Positions 35,019 through 44,668 of a stretch of DNA of 64,000 nucleotides are shown here, in pieces (position 1 is the stretch's first letter; every line of letters starts with the position of its first letter). The stretch covers positions 1,860,001 through 1,924,000 of the forward strand of contig NW_024468912.1 of the NCBI RefSeq assembly GCF_011745365.1, in the 5' to 3' direction. The stretch comes from Cryphonectria parasitica EP155. Taxonomy: Eukaryota; Ascomycota; Sordariomycetes; Diaporthales; Cryphonectriaceae. Under the pieces are notes generated by a model. That model was not told the DNA's origin and searched no databases. It worked only from the letters and a program-made list of their open reading frames with translations. The position numbers were made by a program, and so were the translations under genes.

Positions 35019-37198
35019 GGTTCCTAGATTAGTGGCCTTGGCGAGTCCCAAGGCTCCGTATCAAGCTTTGTTGAAAAAGGTTAAAGTATAAAGTGAAATG
35101 GTGCAAGTGGCATCGCGCCTCCGTGTCGGCGGGAACAGCGAGGACATAAGAAATCAAGAAACCACTTCTTCAGCCCTTTTTATTTTTGAACCCCTCTCAT
35201 CTTGCTTCTCTGCATGACCAGCCAATCCCTTAACCAACCACCCCAGCAACGACGCGTATGCAGTGACTAAGACCACGAGGTCTCTTGTTGTTGTTACACG
35301 GGCCATGGTGGGCGGACCCTTGTTTGCAGGTGGTTTTTCTTCCCACCCCAGCCTATTCCATGTTGCTTGTTTCATTGGAAGGATCCGCGACATGGTCTGC
35401 ACAAGGTGTAGTGCGGATTGCGTGCTGAGTCCCTGGTCGTGAGCAACAGGCCTATCAGCTCATCCGTACAGGCAACCATTATCGAGAACACCCCCCCCCC
35501 CCCCAGCAGCTTAAAATGCGGGGGAAATACAAAGGTGTGCGTATAATGGGTCGTAGGTAAAGGATTCGAGAAGGGGGGAAGGGGCCTGGAGGACGGTGTA
35601 GGGGAATTTGGAGAAAAGTCGAGGCTTGTCTTGGGATACAAAAGAAGGGACATGGGTCCTGATAAGCCTTGTAGATTCAGCTCGGCGATGAGCTCGGCTT
35701 GATCCGGTGCGGTTGCACACAGGACGGAACTTGGGAACAAAATCATTCATTCGGACAAGATGCCGAAGAACTCACCTTACTAGCCAAAGTCCAGAGAGTT
35801 GCGTATCTGATAGCCAGATGACGTGCTGAGACTCCTGCATGGTAGCATGCACAAGTACCATTCCTTGGCCCTTAAACGCTGCTCCCAACTGCATTGTAGG
35901 GCTCAAGATGACCTCCGGACGGATGTCGGTATTGTGCCTGTGTTCGGATGGCTTCATCAGATGCGGCCACAATAGCACATGGACTTTCTGACAGCAGCTA
36001 TAGCCCGGTTAGTCTAGATGGCTGGAGAAGGGCCGAATCCTATCAGGCAAGTAAATCAATGCGCTCAAGGTGAGGGTCAGGCACCAATGAAAGAAGTCCC
36101 ATCCGTGAGAATGAACGACTTTTTGTTGCCTAGACTGGCAATACTCACAAGGGTAAAAGACGACACGCGAGCTTCTTCTTCTCGGGCCCAGGAGTTCTGT
36201 TCGGGAAGTCGGCATGTGGATGCGCCCCTTGCCTCGAGCATTCAACGTCTACTCTTAAAAAGCACGTTTTGTGGGTTGAGAAAGGGAAAAAAAAAACCAC
36301 CAAAAAAACCGGGTCTAAACCCGTGTCCTTGCTTATAATATGTGGTCTTTGTCCCAGCATGCCTCGATGGTCGACGAGGTTTGCAGTAGACACAACTTGT
36401 TCGCTAAGGGAAGACATACTATTCTCGTCTTGTACGCTGTTTGGCGTAAACGATATCGGCTGAACAACTACGGTATCCATGGGCACAGTAGGATAGTTGG
36501 GCATGATTAACGTGATGGTCAGCATCCAGATTTAGTGGCAAATCATAACATGCCGTTCCCGAGGTCGAGGAACGATGGCATACGGGAACACACCTGGAGG
36601 AATGGGACAATGGAGGGCACCGACTCCAGACCGCAATCGGCCGTGTAGCAAATATTTACCATGGATGTCAAGGGCCATGTAAGCGAGATCCAGGAGACGA
36701 TGCAAATTACTAGACATGGCGCTGGTCTTGTCCGACTTGTAAAAGATTACTGTCGAAGAATAGGTGATATCTCCCAGCAGGTCAAGCCCGCCGACCTCCG
36801 ATACTAACCTTCACAAGAGACGCCAGGATCTAGGGAGATGTGTACAATATAGGATGGTGCATTAGAGACTCGCAGTCCAGGATAGGTGTATGTCTTTAAC
36901 AGGTCGCTAGATATAACTGGTAATTATCAAACAATGAAGCTGACCAGCATTCTCACTATTTTTAGGGTGCTACTAGTACTTGTGTGTATAAGACGGGTCA
37001 ATTTTGACTCATCCGCATCAATATCTTGATAAACAACAAGGCTATTTACAAATCCATCACGAGGACCTCGAGACCTGCTCTTCGTCCCACAGATTCTGCA
37101 CAGGAAGAGGCCGCAGATTATACACAAGAACAAACATCTAAATAGGGGTATATTGACGAAGAAAAATCTGAAGAATTATTAACATATCTCGGTCGCAG
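35019..37198. other. Intergenic, no gene seen
   Basis: 2.2 kb between the sugar-porter promoter and the 3' end of the next minus-strand gene. It has a C-run at about 35491-35504 and an A-rich stretch near 36290-36308. On the minus strand the latter is preceded by a GGGTTTAGACCC hairpin followed by T-runs. No gene was recognised. Confidence 0.5.
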
Positions 37199-38035
37199 CT
37201 ATATCCAAAAAGCTGTCACGAGCAGCCCCGCGGGAACAACCAGCCCGAGAAGCCACCGTGTCCCAGAGGCGGCCTCGCTCCCCACACCTCCAGCCGCGCC
37301 ACTGCTCACAGCCTCGCCTGTAGAGGCCAAGACCTTTTGACCGGTCGGGTACTCAATGTCATAGACCGGGTCCGAGGTCAGCGAGGTCTGCAGGCCCAGG
37401 GTGTGCGGGCAGGTAGGCTGGTTGGCGCCCGACTCCCAGTCCAGGGAGCACTTCTCGTCGTAGCCCAGCGAGCAGATGGCGTCGTCGATGTTGTACAGGG
37501 CGTAGTTCTGGGCGACCCAGCTGCTCTGGTCGGCGAGGCAGCTGAAGAGGAAGTCCATGCTGTTGGGGGCGCTCAGGGGCAGGCCGTCCGTCTTGATCAG
37601 GCTGCTGCAGTCCGAGGCGGAGGCGTTCTCGTACGTCATGGCCACCCCGCCGCCGGCGATGGGGTCGGCCGTGGCGGACTTGCCCGTCTGCAGGTAGTTC
37701 CAGGCGTCGTAGCTGACGTCGTAGGCGCCGCCGGACTGGTCGATGCGCAGGAGGTGGACGGACCGGCTGCCGTAGCTCAGCTTGACGCAGATGTTGGTGC
37801 AGTCCACGGCCATGGGCCAGTACGCCACGCGGTTGGTGTTGATCTTGCAGCCCAGGACCCCAATGGAGGACGAATACTGGGCGTGGGGCGTGGCTGATAT
37901 GGCCACTCCGTCTGCGGAGGCGGGCGAGATGAGCGTGGCTAGGACGAGAAGGAGGACAACGAGGCTAAGAGCCCTGAGCCGTAAGGCAGAGGCAGAGACC
38001 ACCTCATGCATCTTCATCGTCGTCATATTCATCAT
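37199..38035 (-). CDS. Secreted, probably GPI-anchored, double-psi-barrel-like protein
   Basis: A single-exon gene of 278 residues. A long N-region leads into a strong signal peptide ending near Ala41 (SPASA before DGVAIS). The mature part has YSSSIGVLGCKINTNRVAY, VDCTNICVKL and HLLRIDQSGGAYDVSYDAW. I recognise this as the pattern of a conserved fungal secreted family with a likely double-psi beta-barrel fold (expansin/RlpA-like). Several cysteines are probably disulfide-bonded (SDCSSL, FSCLAD, AICSLGYDEKCSL, PTCPH). The tail is small residues (SSGAAGGVGSEAASG) followed by a hydrophobic end (LLGLVVPAGLLVTAFWI), typical of GPI attachment. Location would be the cell wall or outer membrane face. 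There is no evidence of enzymatic activity; a role in wall biology or host interaction is speculative. Confidence 0.78.
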   Translation of the reverse strand: MMNMTTMKMHEVVSASALRLRALSLVVLLLVLATLISPASADGVAISATPHAQYSSSIGVLGCKINTNRVAYWPMAVDCTNICVKLSYGSRSVHLLRIDQSGGAYDVSYDAWNYLQTGKSATADPIAGGGVAMTYENASASDCSSLIKTDGLPLSAPNSMDFLFSCLADQSSWVAQNYALYNIDDAICSLGYDEKCSLDWESGANQPTCPHTLGLQTSLTSDPVYDIEYPTGQKVLASTGEAVSSGAAGGVGSEAASGTRWLLGLVVPAGLLVTAFWI

Positions 38036-39038
38036 GAGCCGTCGTCAATTGGGTATCGAGTGAGTGAGCAAATGAGTGGCTGTAAGAGTGACTGTGTGTG
38101 TGTGTGTGTGTGTATGCGACATCACGCGATCCTCGTGTCAGAGTCGCCAAAGGAGAGTGTCTTGGGCATAGGGAAGGCAAAGGCAACCCGCCGCGTTGGC
38201 GGACGCGAGAAGAAGTGGAGATCGTGTTTGGCCCCTCCCCTTCCCTCGAATGAGTGTTGATGAGGTGTAGTGTAGATGAGAAGAAGGTGGTCGTCGCGTG
38301 GGGAAGAAAAGAAGGGGGGGGGGGAAAGGCAAAAGAAAAATCCTCCGGGGTGCCGGCATTTGGAAAGCTTGGGGAGGCTAAGACTTGGACTGGACGCCTT
38401 GCCGACGCAGCAGGGTTTTGGGCGGTTAAAATTAGAGTTGTCCAGCTGGGGAATAGCGCCGGGGACGAACCCCAGCCTTGGATGGGGCCCGCGATAACGA
38501 CAGGACCCCCTGGACGTGGAGTGAAAATTAAGCGCTTGTTACTGATTTATATGTCTGTCTATTCTATGTATTAACCTTGGAATGTTATTATAGATTTAAA
38601 CAAATCATGGAACTTCAACTTGGATACTCTTCCTCGTCCTGCTCAACTACTGAATTACATTGGTTTCCTAGTCAAGTCTCAGTCATGCAGCAAATAAGTT
38701 AGTGTTCCAGCTGCTGGAAATTATCACTTGCAGCATCAGTTCGGGACAGAGAGGGTCAAAGAACGCTGGAGTCGACAATTCTCAATGGTCTATCTGTCTG
38801 TCTATCTGTCTGTTTGTCTATCAAAAGCTATGCATACAAGATCTGCCATGGCGCTGATCGTGGGAACCCTCTAGCTTGACGAGTTTGGCTCACATCCTTC
38901 CTGTCTAAGTATCTTTCCATCTGCCTCAACGAAAGAAAAAAAAAAAAAAAAGAAGAAAAAGAAGGGGGGGGAAAAAAAAGAGTTATGCTTAAACGTGTAC
39001 ACGGGCCCCAAGACTGAGAGCAATCTCTCAACATTCTC
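38036..39038. other. Intergenic with TG, G and A tracts
   Basis: 1 kb. A (TG)n tract at 38094-38113 sits about 60 nt upstream of the secreted-protein ATG. G-runs at 38315-38324 and near 38966, and an A-run near 38937-38951, are also visible. No gene was recognised. Confidence 0.6.
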
Positions 39039-40101
39039 TCAGTTTTCTCGCTTCAGTCCCAGTGTCATGCCCATTCTCTTGGCCTGGGTCTTCAGGGCTG
39101 GATGATCCGCGCTCACAAGGGGCTTGATCCACACCTCCGCCTCCGGATCGGTCTCCGTTCCCATTCCCTCCTTCGCAGGCTCTTCATCTTCTCGGCGGTC
39201 GAACCGCACACTGCTCTCCCCCAGCAGCGTAGGCTGACAGTCGGCATAGATGGTCTCCCACTCGCCCGGCCGGCTCAGAAAGGTCTCGTGGAACAGGCCA
39301 AAGTGCCGGTGTCCCGTCTCGCGCACGAACTTGTGGTACCAGTCCCACCCCTCCCGGTGGACCTTGTCGTGCGCAAACCGGTTGAGGCCGTCCACGCTGC
39401 GAAAGTACGCTATCATCAGGATCCCGTTGTGCGAGGGCCGCGTCGTGCCGCGCCAGATTGTGGCAGACAGCATGTCGAACTCGTCGCGTCGGGCTTGCAG
39501 GTCCGTGAACATAGCTTGGAAGTGCGCACCGATCTCGCTTCCGCCGGGGCAGAAGGGGCCCATGGGGTGGTTGAAGTGGACGCCCAGGTGGAAGGCCACG
39601 ACGGGCGAGGACGCAGCGGTGGAGCCGAAGTTGGGTTGGATCGAGGTGGTGGTGGTGGTGGTGGTGGTGGTATTGTTGTTGTTGTTGGCCAGCGGCAGGG
39701 GAAGCTGGGCTGTCGAGCGGCCTGGGATGATGTCGACCATGAGCGGGCTGTCCTGGGGCGAGCGTGCCTGCAGGATGGTGGTGATGATGGCGTGTCCAGC
39801 CAAGAAGCCGATGGGAAGGAGGGCGAAACGCGCTGGTAGGACGACGGAGATGAAAAGTTGGAAAACACCACCAAAGGCGAGGAGGGTTGGGAGCGTAAAG
39901 GACTCCTTGACGAGGAACTGTGGTGCTGCCGTTAGAATGGATTACTACTTGGGGGGCCGGGGGGGGGGGGCGACTTTTCTCCATGTCGTCCAAAAAGGGG
40001 AGCGGATTGTTGGGGATGGAGTCACTTACGGCGTCCATAGACGGCGCCTTCTCTGGGATGGCCGTCCTGGTAGGGACAGCAAGTGGCTTGAAGTCTTTCA
40101 T
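39039..40101 (-). CDS. DUF4188 monooxygenase-like protein
   Basis: Exons are 40030-40101 (24 codons) and 39039-39917, with a 112-nt intron (gtaagt donor, caccacag acceptor), giving 316 residues. Splicing joins a short leader (MKDFKPLAVPTRTAIPEKAP) to FLVKESFTLPTLLAFGGVFQ and one or two hydrophobic segments ending at GFLAGHAIITTIL, so the protein is probably membrane-associated. A low-complexity Asn/Thr run follows. The rest has VAFHLGVHFNHPMGPFCPGG, MLSATIWRGTTRPSHNGILMIAYFRS and REGWDWYHKFVRETGHRHFGLFHETF, with conserved His and Trp residues. I recognise this as the DUF4188 family, ferredoxin-fold proteins annotated as monooxygenase-like in fungi. Reaction and substrate are unknown. Confidence 0.78.
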
Positions 40102-42119
40102 GGTGATTTCTTTTCTTTCGTTGCCGGTTGATTTGCAGCTGGGAGAGAGAAATCAAAGGCCTCGAAGTTTGATTGGCCAAGCTTGTATGTGGAAGACGTA
40201 GGGAGGAAGGGAAAGAACTTTTGACAATCAATTCGTAAAGGCTGCTGGATGGTGAATGATTTGTTTGTGTGAACAAGTAGAGGTTACGTGAGTCAGTTTG
40301 GCTTGTGGCCCTGAGCGTGTTGATGAAATTGGAAGGAGCGCGTCAAAGTTGATGTTGTTGGGTTTTATAATTCTTTTTCACCTGAAGTTTACCATTGAAC
40401 AACACAGAGTGCCCAAGTATATATATATGTATAGACGTAAATACTGTCTTCACCTCTACCTTATCCCCTTGCTGACACGTCAGGGCCGTTTGGGTGACGT
40501 CCATCTAAACAGTGACGGGTCGGAGGAAATCAGCCACACAAAGCGAGAACGAGAAAATGACCACGGCTCACCGCACAAAGGTTGCTCCATGTTTTGTCCC
40601 GTCGCATTATTACTGTACTCCTGCTTGCCGTCAGTGGAGAAAGACAGTCTGGTAGTGCCAAGGTGTGCCAGCGCCTGTTCGCATTCTCTTTCATTCTTTT
40701 GGGGGCATCTCTGCAACTCGCTGCAGAATGGCTGAAACGGGTAAAACGGGAGGAAAAAAACAAATCCTAGAATGGAAAAGCGAAAATGGCCTGGTCGGGA
40801 TAACTCGAGCGCCGTAGTCAGCAGGGGAAGGGCCCAGCGGGCTGCTTAGTGAGAATGGATGGAACGGGGTTGGTGGTCTTCTAGGCTTGGTCAGGACAGA
40901 GGCCAATCAACTGTAGGTGCTGCGGCTAGTGGTTTGCGAATGCGAGCCGGTGGGATTTTGGGCCGATGTCAATGACGACTCTTGGACTGACACCCAGCCG
41001 AGGCCAGCATTTTCTGCTTACAGTGTTTCACGTAGCTCCTAATTACTGTAATTCTCAGATTCGTGGCTGGATCGCGCATTCGGTTTGTGAACCTTTCGGG
41101 GAATGATTTAGTAATTTACACGTCAAACCAGTCATTTTCTTCAGCCTGAACTTTCAATGTTACACCTGCCAAGTGTCTTTTTTAGTTCATGCTCTCAAAA
41201 CCATAACAGCCAACTTTTTAACGGGTGACAAGGTGCTCAACTCGTTAATGTTCGCTTTGCATAAATCCATGAATCAATCAATCTGTCTATGGTCTGCACC
41301 TGAAAGGGTTTTGAGATTCTAGGGCTCTTCCGGGAATTCCTGATGGGGCGAATCGGTGATTGAGATCAAATCCTCGAATGCTGGGAGTGCATGTGATAGA
41401 AGGCCTTAAAGTCGGAAGTACAGCAGTAATCAATTGATTGCTAGAACTTTCGAGATTTCATTGCCTCTCGTCAAATTTCTTGAACAAGTTCTTCTCATGA
41501 AAGGGCAGGCATGTCAATCGGAGATAATGTTACTTTTTTGTCGAAGGAACTGCTGAAGTACTGTTTACCACCTTACTCCTCCTTGTTGAACAAACCAGTG
41601 CTCAAGTGCTTCTCAGCCGAAAACTGTACACAGTAGCAAGAAGTCAGAAGATCTCACTCCAAACTTCGACATATGATTAAGCTTCCTTAGCTTGAATATA
41701 GGGGTATTTTGTTTGTCCGATCTTGTTTGATAAAACAGGGAGGGGAGAAAAAAAAGAAAAAGAGAAAGAGAAAGAGAAAAAAAAGGCATTTCTTTCTGCT
41801 ATACGCCATGCTGATCGACACACCAAGGCTGCATTGGTGCTCCTATGCCCGATTAATCTCCCCTCTTTAACAGAGGGTGAGATACGCGGCAAAGAGGTTG
41901 AAAAGGCTGGCCTACCTGTTGTTTCTCAGACGGGGTGGGACACGGTAGGTAGCTTGAAGCGGGAGGCCCACCTCTGTTTATGTGGCAACTTATACCCCTC
42001 GTTTGTGAAAGCCTTATTGTAAAAGCTATGCAAGTTCTCTCCTGCGCGCCAAATTATTGTTTCCACAGCATGATAGATTACATCTTCCAACTTCTTATGA
42101 TCGATACTACGACAAAGTC
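40102..42119. other. Intergenic with purine tract and left repeat copy
   Basis: 2 kb between divergent genes. A purine tract of GAAA-type repeats lies at 41746-41784, and one copy of the inverted repeat at 41951-41980. An upstream coding exon of the deaminase gene could end around 41945 (gtaggt donor) and join the acceptor at 42068, but no convincing start was found. Confidence 0.5.
41951..41980 (+). repeat. Repeat copy A flanking deaminase/C2H2 locus
   Basis: Contains AGCTTGAAGCGGGAGGCCC followed by ACCTCTGTTTA. From 41954 it matches copy B (44998-45024) at 25 of 27 positions in direct orientation. Its core AAGCGGGAGGCCC recurs perfectly inverted in copy C at 45068-45080. The two genes between are therefore bracketed by A and inverted C. 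Confidence 0.75.
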
Positions 42120-43604
42120 ATGGCCAAGACTCCCCGCCTGAATCCGTATCATCGCCTTATTTGCCGCTTGTACGAGGCTCTTTTTCTGCTCTACATTCTA
42201 GGCGGAGTTCGAGGACCTCATCTCATAGCCCACCTCGATCTTTCTACTACTCTAGCCATTCAAAGGAGATTCTTGAAGAACCTCGCCTTTCTATGTGATT
42301 ACAAGAAAGGAGGCCCTACGACTGTAGCTGTTGCTGTTGAAAATCGTCATGACTGCCATTTGTTCTGGATTTCGTCTAACGAGGGACCTTCCGAAGCAGT
42401 TGTTTCGTTTTTGAAATCTATCATCCAGTCCGTCAAGGCTTTTCAGGTGCTGTCCGAAGATCAGAAGAATCAAGCCGAGAATGAATTGATGAGCACATGT
42501 GTCGACTTCGCCAGGTTGAGAGTCAAGAAGCAGGCTCATAACCTTGTCAACTTGGTGACCAAGTGCCAAAAGTATATCACGGAGAATTTCATCGATGAGA
42601 GAGGTAAGCAAAAATTCCACCACACTGACCTAGTGTATTTACCAATTGTTGTTCTTCACGTAGGGCTAGTTGGGTGGCTTCAGAAATTCAAAGATTCCCC
42701 CCGCCAAGACTTGGTCGCCATTTGCCAGGAAACTTGGAAAGGTCGAAAAGATCCTTCAATGGCTTTGTTGCTCAGACTTAGTCGTGAGCCTGTGGATGAA
42801 GATGCAGCTGTCCCTCTCGAGATTGCTGGCATGTGTCGCAAAATACGACACCTTATCGGACGACTTGCCAATCATGTGCGCGCTGTCAGAGAGCTCCTCG
42901 AAGATGGCAGCCGACTGAATGCCCTTCTGGACGTCTTCGACGTGGCTCCGGTTCCAGTCCCAACTTGTGTATCCCGGCCACAGGCTGACGAGCACACGAA
43001 TTTGAGAGGCGTACTCACACGGATGCTGAGTAAAGATGATCCCCGGTTGCCAGAAATCTCAGGCTATCTGTCCAATCTTGATAGTCAGACAAGCTTGGAG
43101 CAAACGCTGCAGACCTATTTCAGCCCAGACCACCCGCAGCCATGTGTGCATGCAGAGGTTCAGATGCTGCATCACTTCTACGACAACGATCGGGTGTTCT
43201 ATGCTGGCGATCCATACATTGTAGCCAGCAAGCCGGCTTGCTTCTGCTGCAAACTCTACTTCCGCCACCACCCGGCCAGCTACGAAGAGCCTGGTTCCCA
43301 TGAGAAAGTTCATCGCAAATGGGGCCCAATCTTCCTTCTCGGAGGCTGCAGCAACTCAGGCTGGACTGTTCATCGTGAAGTCTTGCAGAAGGTCATGAGA
43401 GATATCAGCAAGGAGATCTTCAAGCAGGTCGAGCGGAGAACGACACCTGTTGCATACCACCCTGACACCCTGACGGAGCTGACAGCAGATGCTGATTCTG
43501 TCGGGGATGACTCCTCAGAATCAGAGGAGGACGGTCTTACCCAGGACCATGATATTCCCGAGGATGGTTCTGACATTGACTCAGACGGAGGTGCCGAAAT
43601 TTGA
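42120..43604 (+). CDS. OTT_1508-like nucleic-acid deaminase family protein
   Basis: A predicted zinc-dependent deaminase of the fungal OTT_1508-like branch of the cytidine deaminase superfamily. Exons are 42120-42603 and 42664-43604, giving 474 residues. The 60-nt intron (gtaagc donor, cactgac branch, cacgtag acceptor) has no stop in frame, so leaving it in adds 20 residues without a frameshift. The N-terminal two-thirds is helical and of unknown function. The deaminase core shows CVHAEVQML with the HAE zinc/proton-transfer motif at 324-326, then SKPACFCCKLYF with the zinc cysteines at about 354 and 357. The C-terminus is a long acidic tail. The ATG at 42120 has good context. Open frame continues upstream to an acceptor-like cacag at 42064-42068, so an extra 5' exon is possible. 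Substrate and role are unknown. Confidence 0.82.
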   Translation: MAKTPRLNPYHRLICRLYEALFLLYILGGVRGPHLIAHLDLSTTLAIQRRFLKNLAFLCDYKKGGPTTVAVAVENRHDCHLFWISSNEGPSEAVVSFLKSIIQSVKAFQVLSEDQKNQAENELMSTCVDFARLRVKKQAHNLVNLVTKCQKYITENFIDERGKQKFHHTDLVYLPIVVLHVGLVGWLQKFKDSPRQDLVAICQETWKGRKDPSMALLLRLSREPVDEDAAVPLEIAGMCRKIRHLIGRLANHVRAVRELLEDGSRLNALLDVFDVAPVPVPTCVSRPQADEHTNLRGVLTRMLSKDDPRLPEISGYLSNLDSQTSLEQTLQTYFSPDHPQPCVHAEVQMLHHFYDNDRVFYAGDPYIVASKPACFCCKLYFRHHPASYEEPGSHEKVHRKWGPIFLLGGCSNSGWTVHREVLQKVMRDISKEIFKQVERRTTPVAYHPDTLTELTADADSVGDDSSESEEDGLTQDHDIPEDGSDIDSDGGAEI

Positions 43605-43878
43605 CAATGGCAGGAGTTTGGAGAAAAGTACGTTCTGGAATTGAACACAGCTGTATCTCCATGTCATGTTCTTTATATGTTTTGAGTTTTTTTGGATGAT
43701 GTCAAACTTTTGGTAGTTTTGAGAGCTACTTGGGGCACCGTGTGTTCGAAAATTTCTTTTAGTTATTTTCAGTTGGTAAAACAACAGCACAGGAACACAT
43801 TAAACATCGAATCGACCAAATTTTTACGGCATGAGTAGCCAGTGTAAATGAATGTCTTAAAAGAACAAAAGGAGTGTA

Positions 43879-44668
43879 TCACTGTCCAGGTTCAACAACC
43901 ATGTCAATACCATGTTGCCGCCTTGCGTGCCGTTGCAGGTTGTAGTGTAAGGTGAAAGTCTCGTCGCACACTGCGCATCTGAAGCGGTCTCGTTGACCAT
44001 GGGTTCTGGCATGTTTTGCCATGTCTCGTTGCTGAGCCATCCTGATCGGACAATAAGGACATAATACCGGTTGTGCGTGGCGACGAAAGTGTCGTCTAAG
44101 AGAGTGATTTAGATATGTGTTGGAAACGATGGAACTTATGAACTGACCGTATGTCTCCTCTGGTTCTGAATGGCTCCCAACACGAAGGACAGTAGAAATA
44201 GCCATCAGGCTCAGCATGCAATACATCTATAATACGCATGCTTTCATGGTCCTCCTCGAATTCCAGCGATGACGAGCCACGAATCGGAGAAATAACTGCT
44301 GAATTGGAATCGTTCGATGGATGGGTAATGAGCGACGTGGAACTATATGCGGAGGGCTCTACAGGATTTCCTGTACGTAGGGTGGGGGCGCAGTGTTGAT
44401 GACGGTCAGTAGCTTGCTGACTCTAATGAGTATTGGAGGCAGGCTGTGAGCTGTTATCGAAACCACGTTCCGGCACTTCGTCCGTCCAGGAATTCTCGTA
44501 GGGGAGTTCCGACTGAAGAGGAGTGTTGGGTACAGAAGAACCATAACCATGCATGGACTGAAAACCGCCAGAAAGCAACGGATCATTCGCAAAAGCACGA
44601 TAGTCAGAAGATGTCAGAGTTTCCTCTTCTTCTTCCAACCCTGGTGTTTCGAAACGCGAAGTACTCAT
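43879..44668 (-). CDS. C2H2 zinc-finger protein, three exons
   Basis: Model: exon 44467-44668, exon 44148-44370, exon 43879-44095, giving 213 residues. Intron 2 is 52 nt with a gtcagt donor and ttag acceptor; splicing it restores the finger YFYCPSCWEPF...IRRHFRRH. Two more fingers follow: LCPYCPIRMAQQRDMAKHARTH and FRCAVCDETFTLHYNLQRHARRQH. Intron 1 is less certain. Exons 1 and 2 are in the same frame, separated by one TAG at 44423-44425. A 93- or 96-nt intron with a weak donor (gtttcg or gtggtt) and a good actgac branch and gtacag acceptor removes it. The N-terminal region is acidic and Ser/Pro-rich, like an activation region. A nuclear DNA-binding role is likely. It converges on the deaminase gene, 274 nt away. 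Confidence 0.7.

Noticed and set aside
39102..40131. Long plus-strand frames opposite the DUF4188 gene
   Set aside because: They are shadows of the GC-rich minus-strand coding sequence; the family motifs are only on the minus strand.
41723..42022. 99-codon frame as 5' exon of the deaminase gene
   Set aside because: Starts in a purine repeat with no ATG in good context. A donor at 41945 is possible, but no family resemblance supports it.
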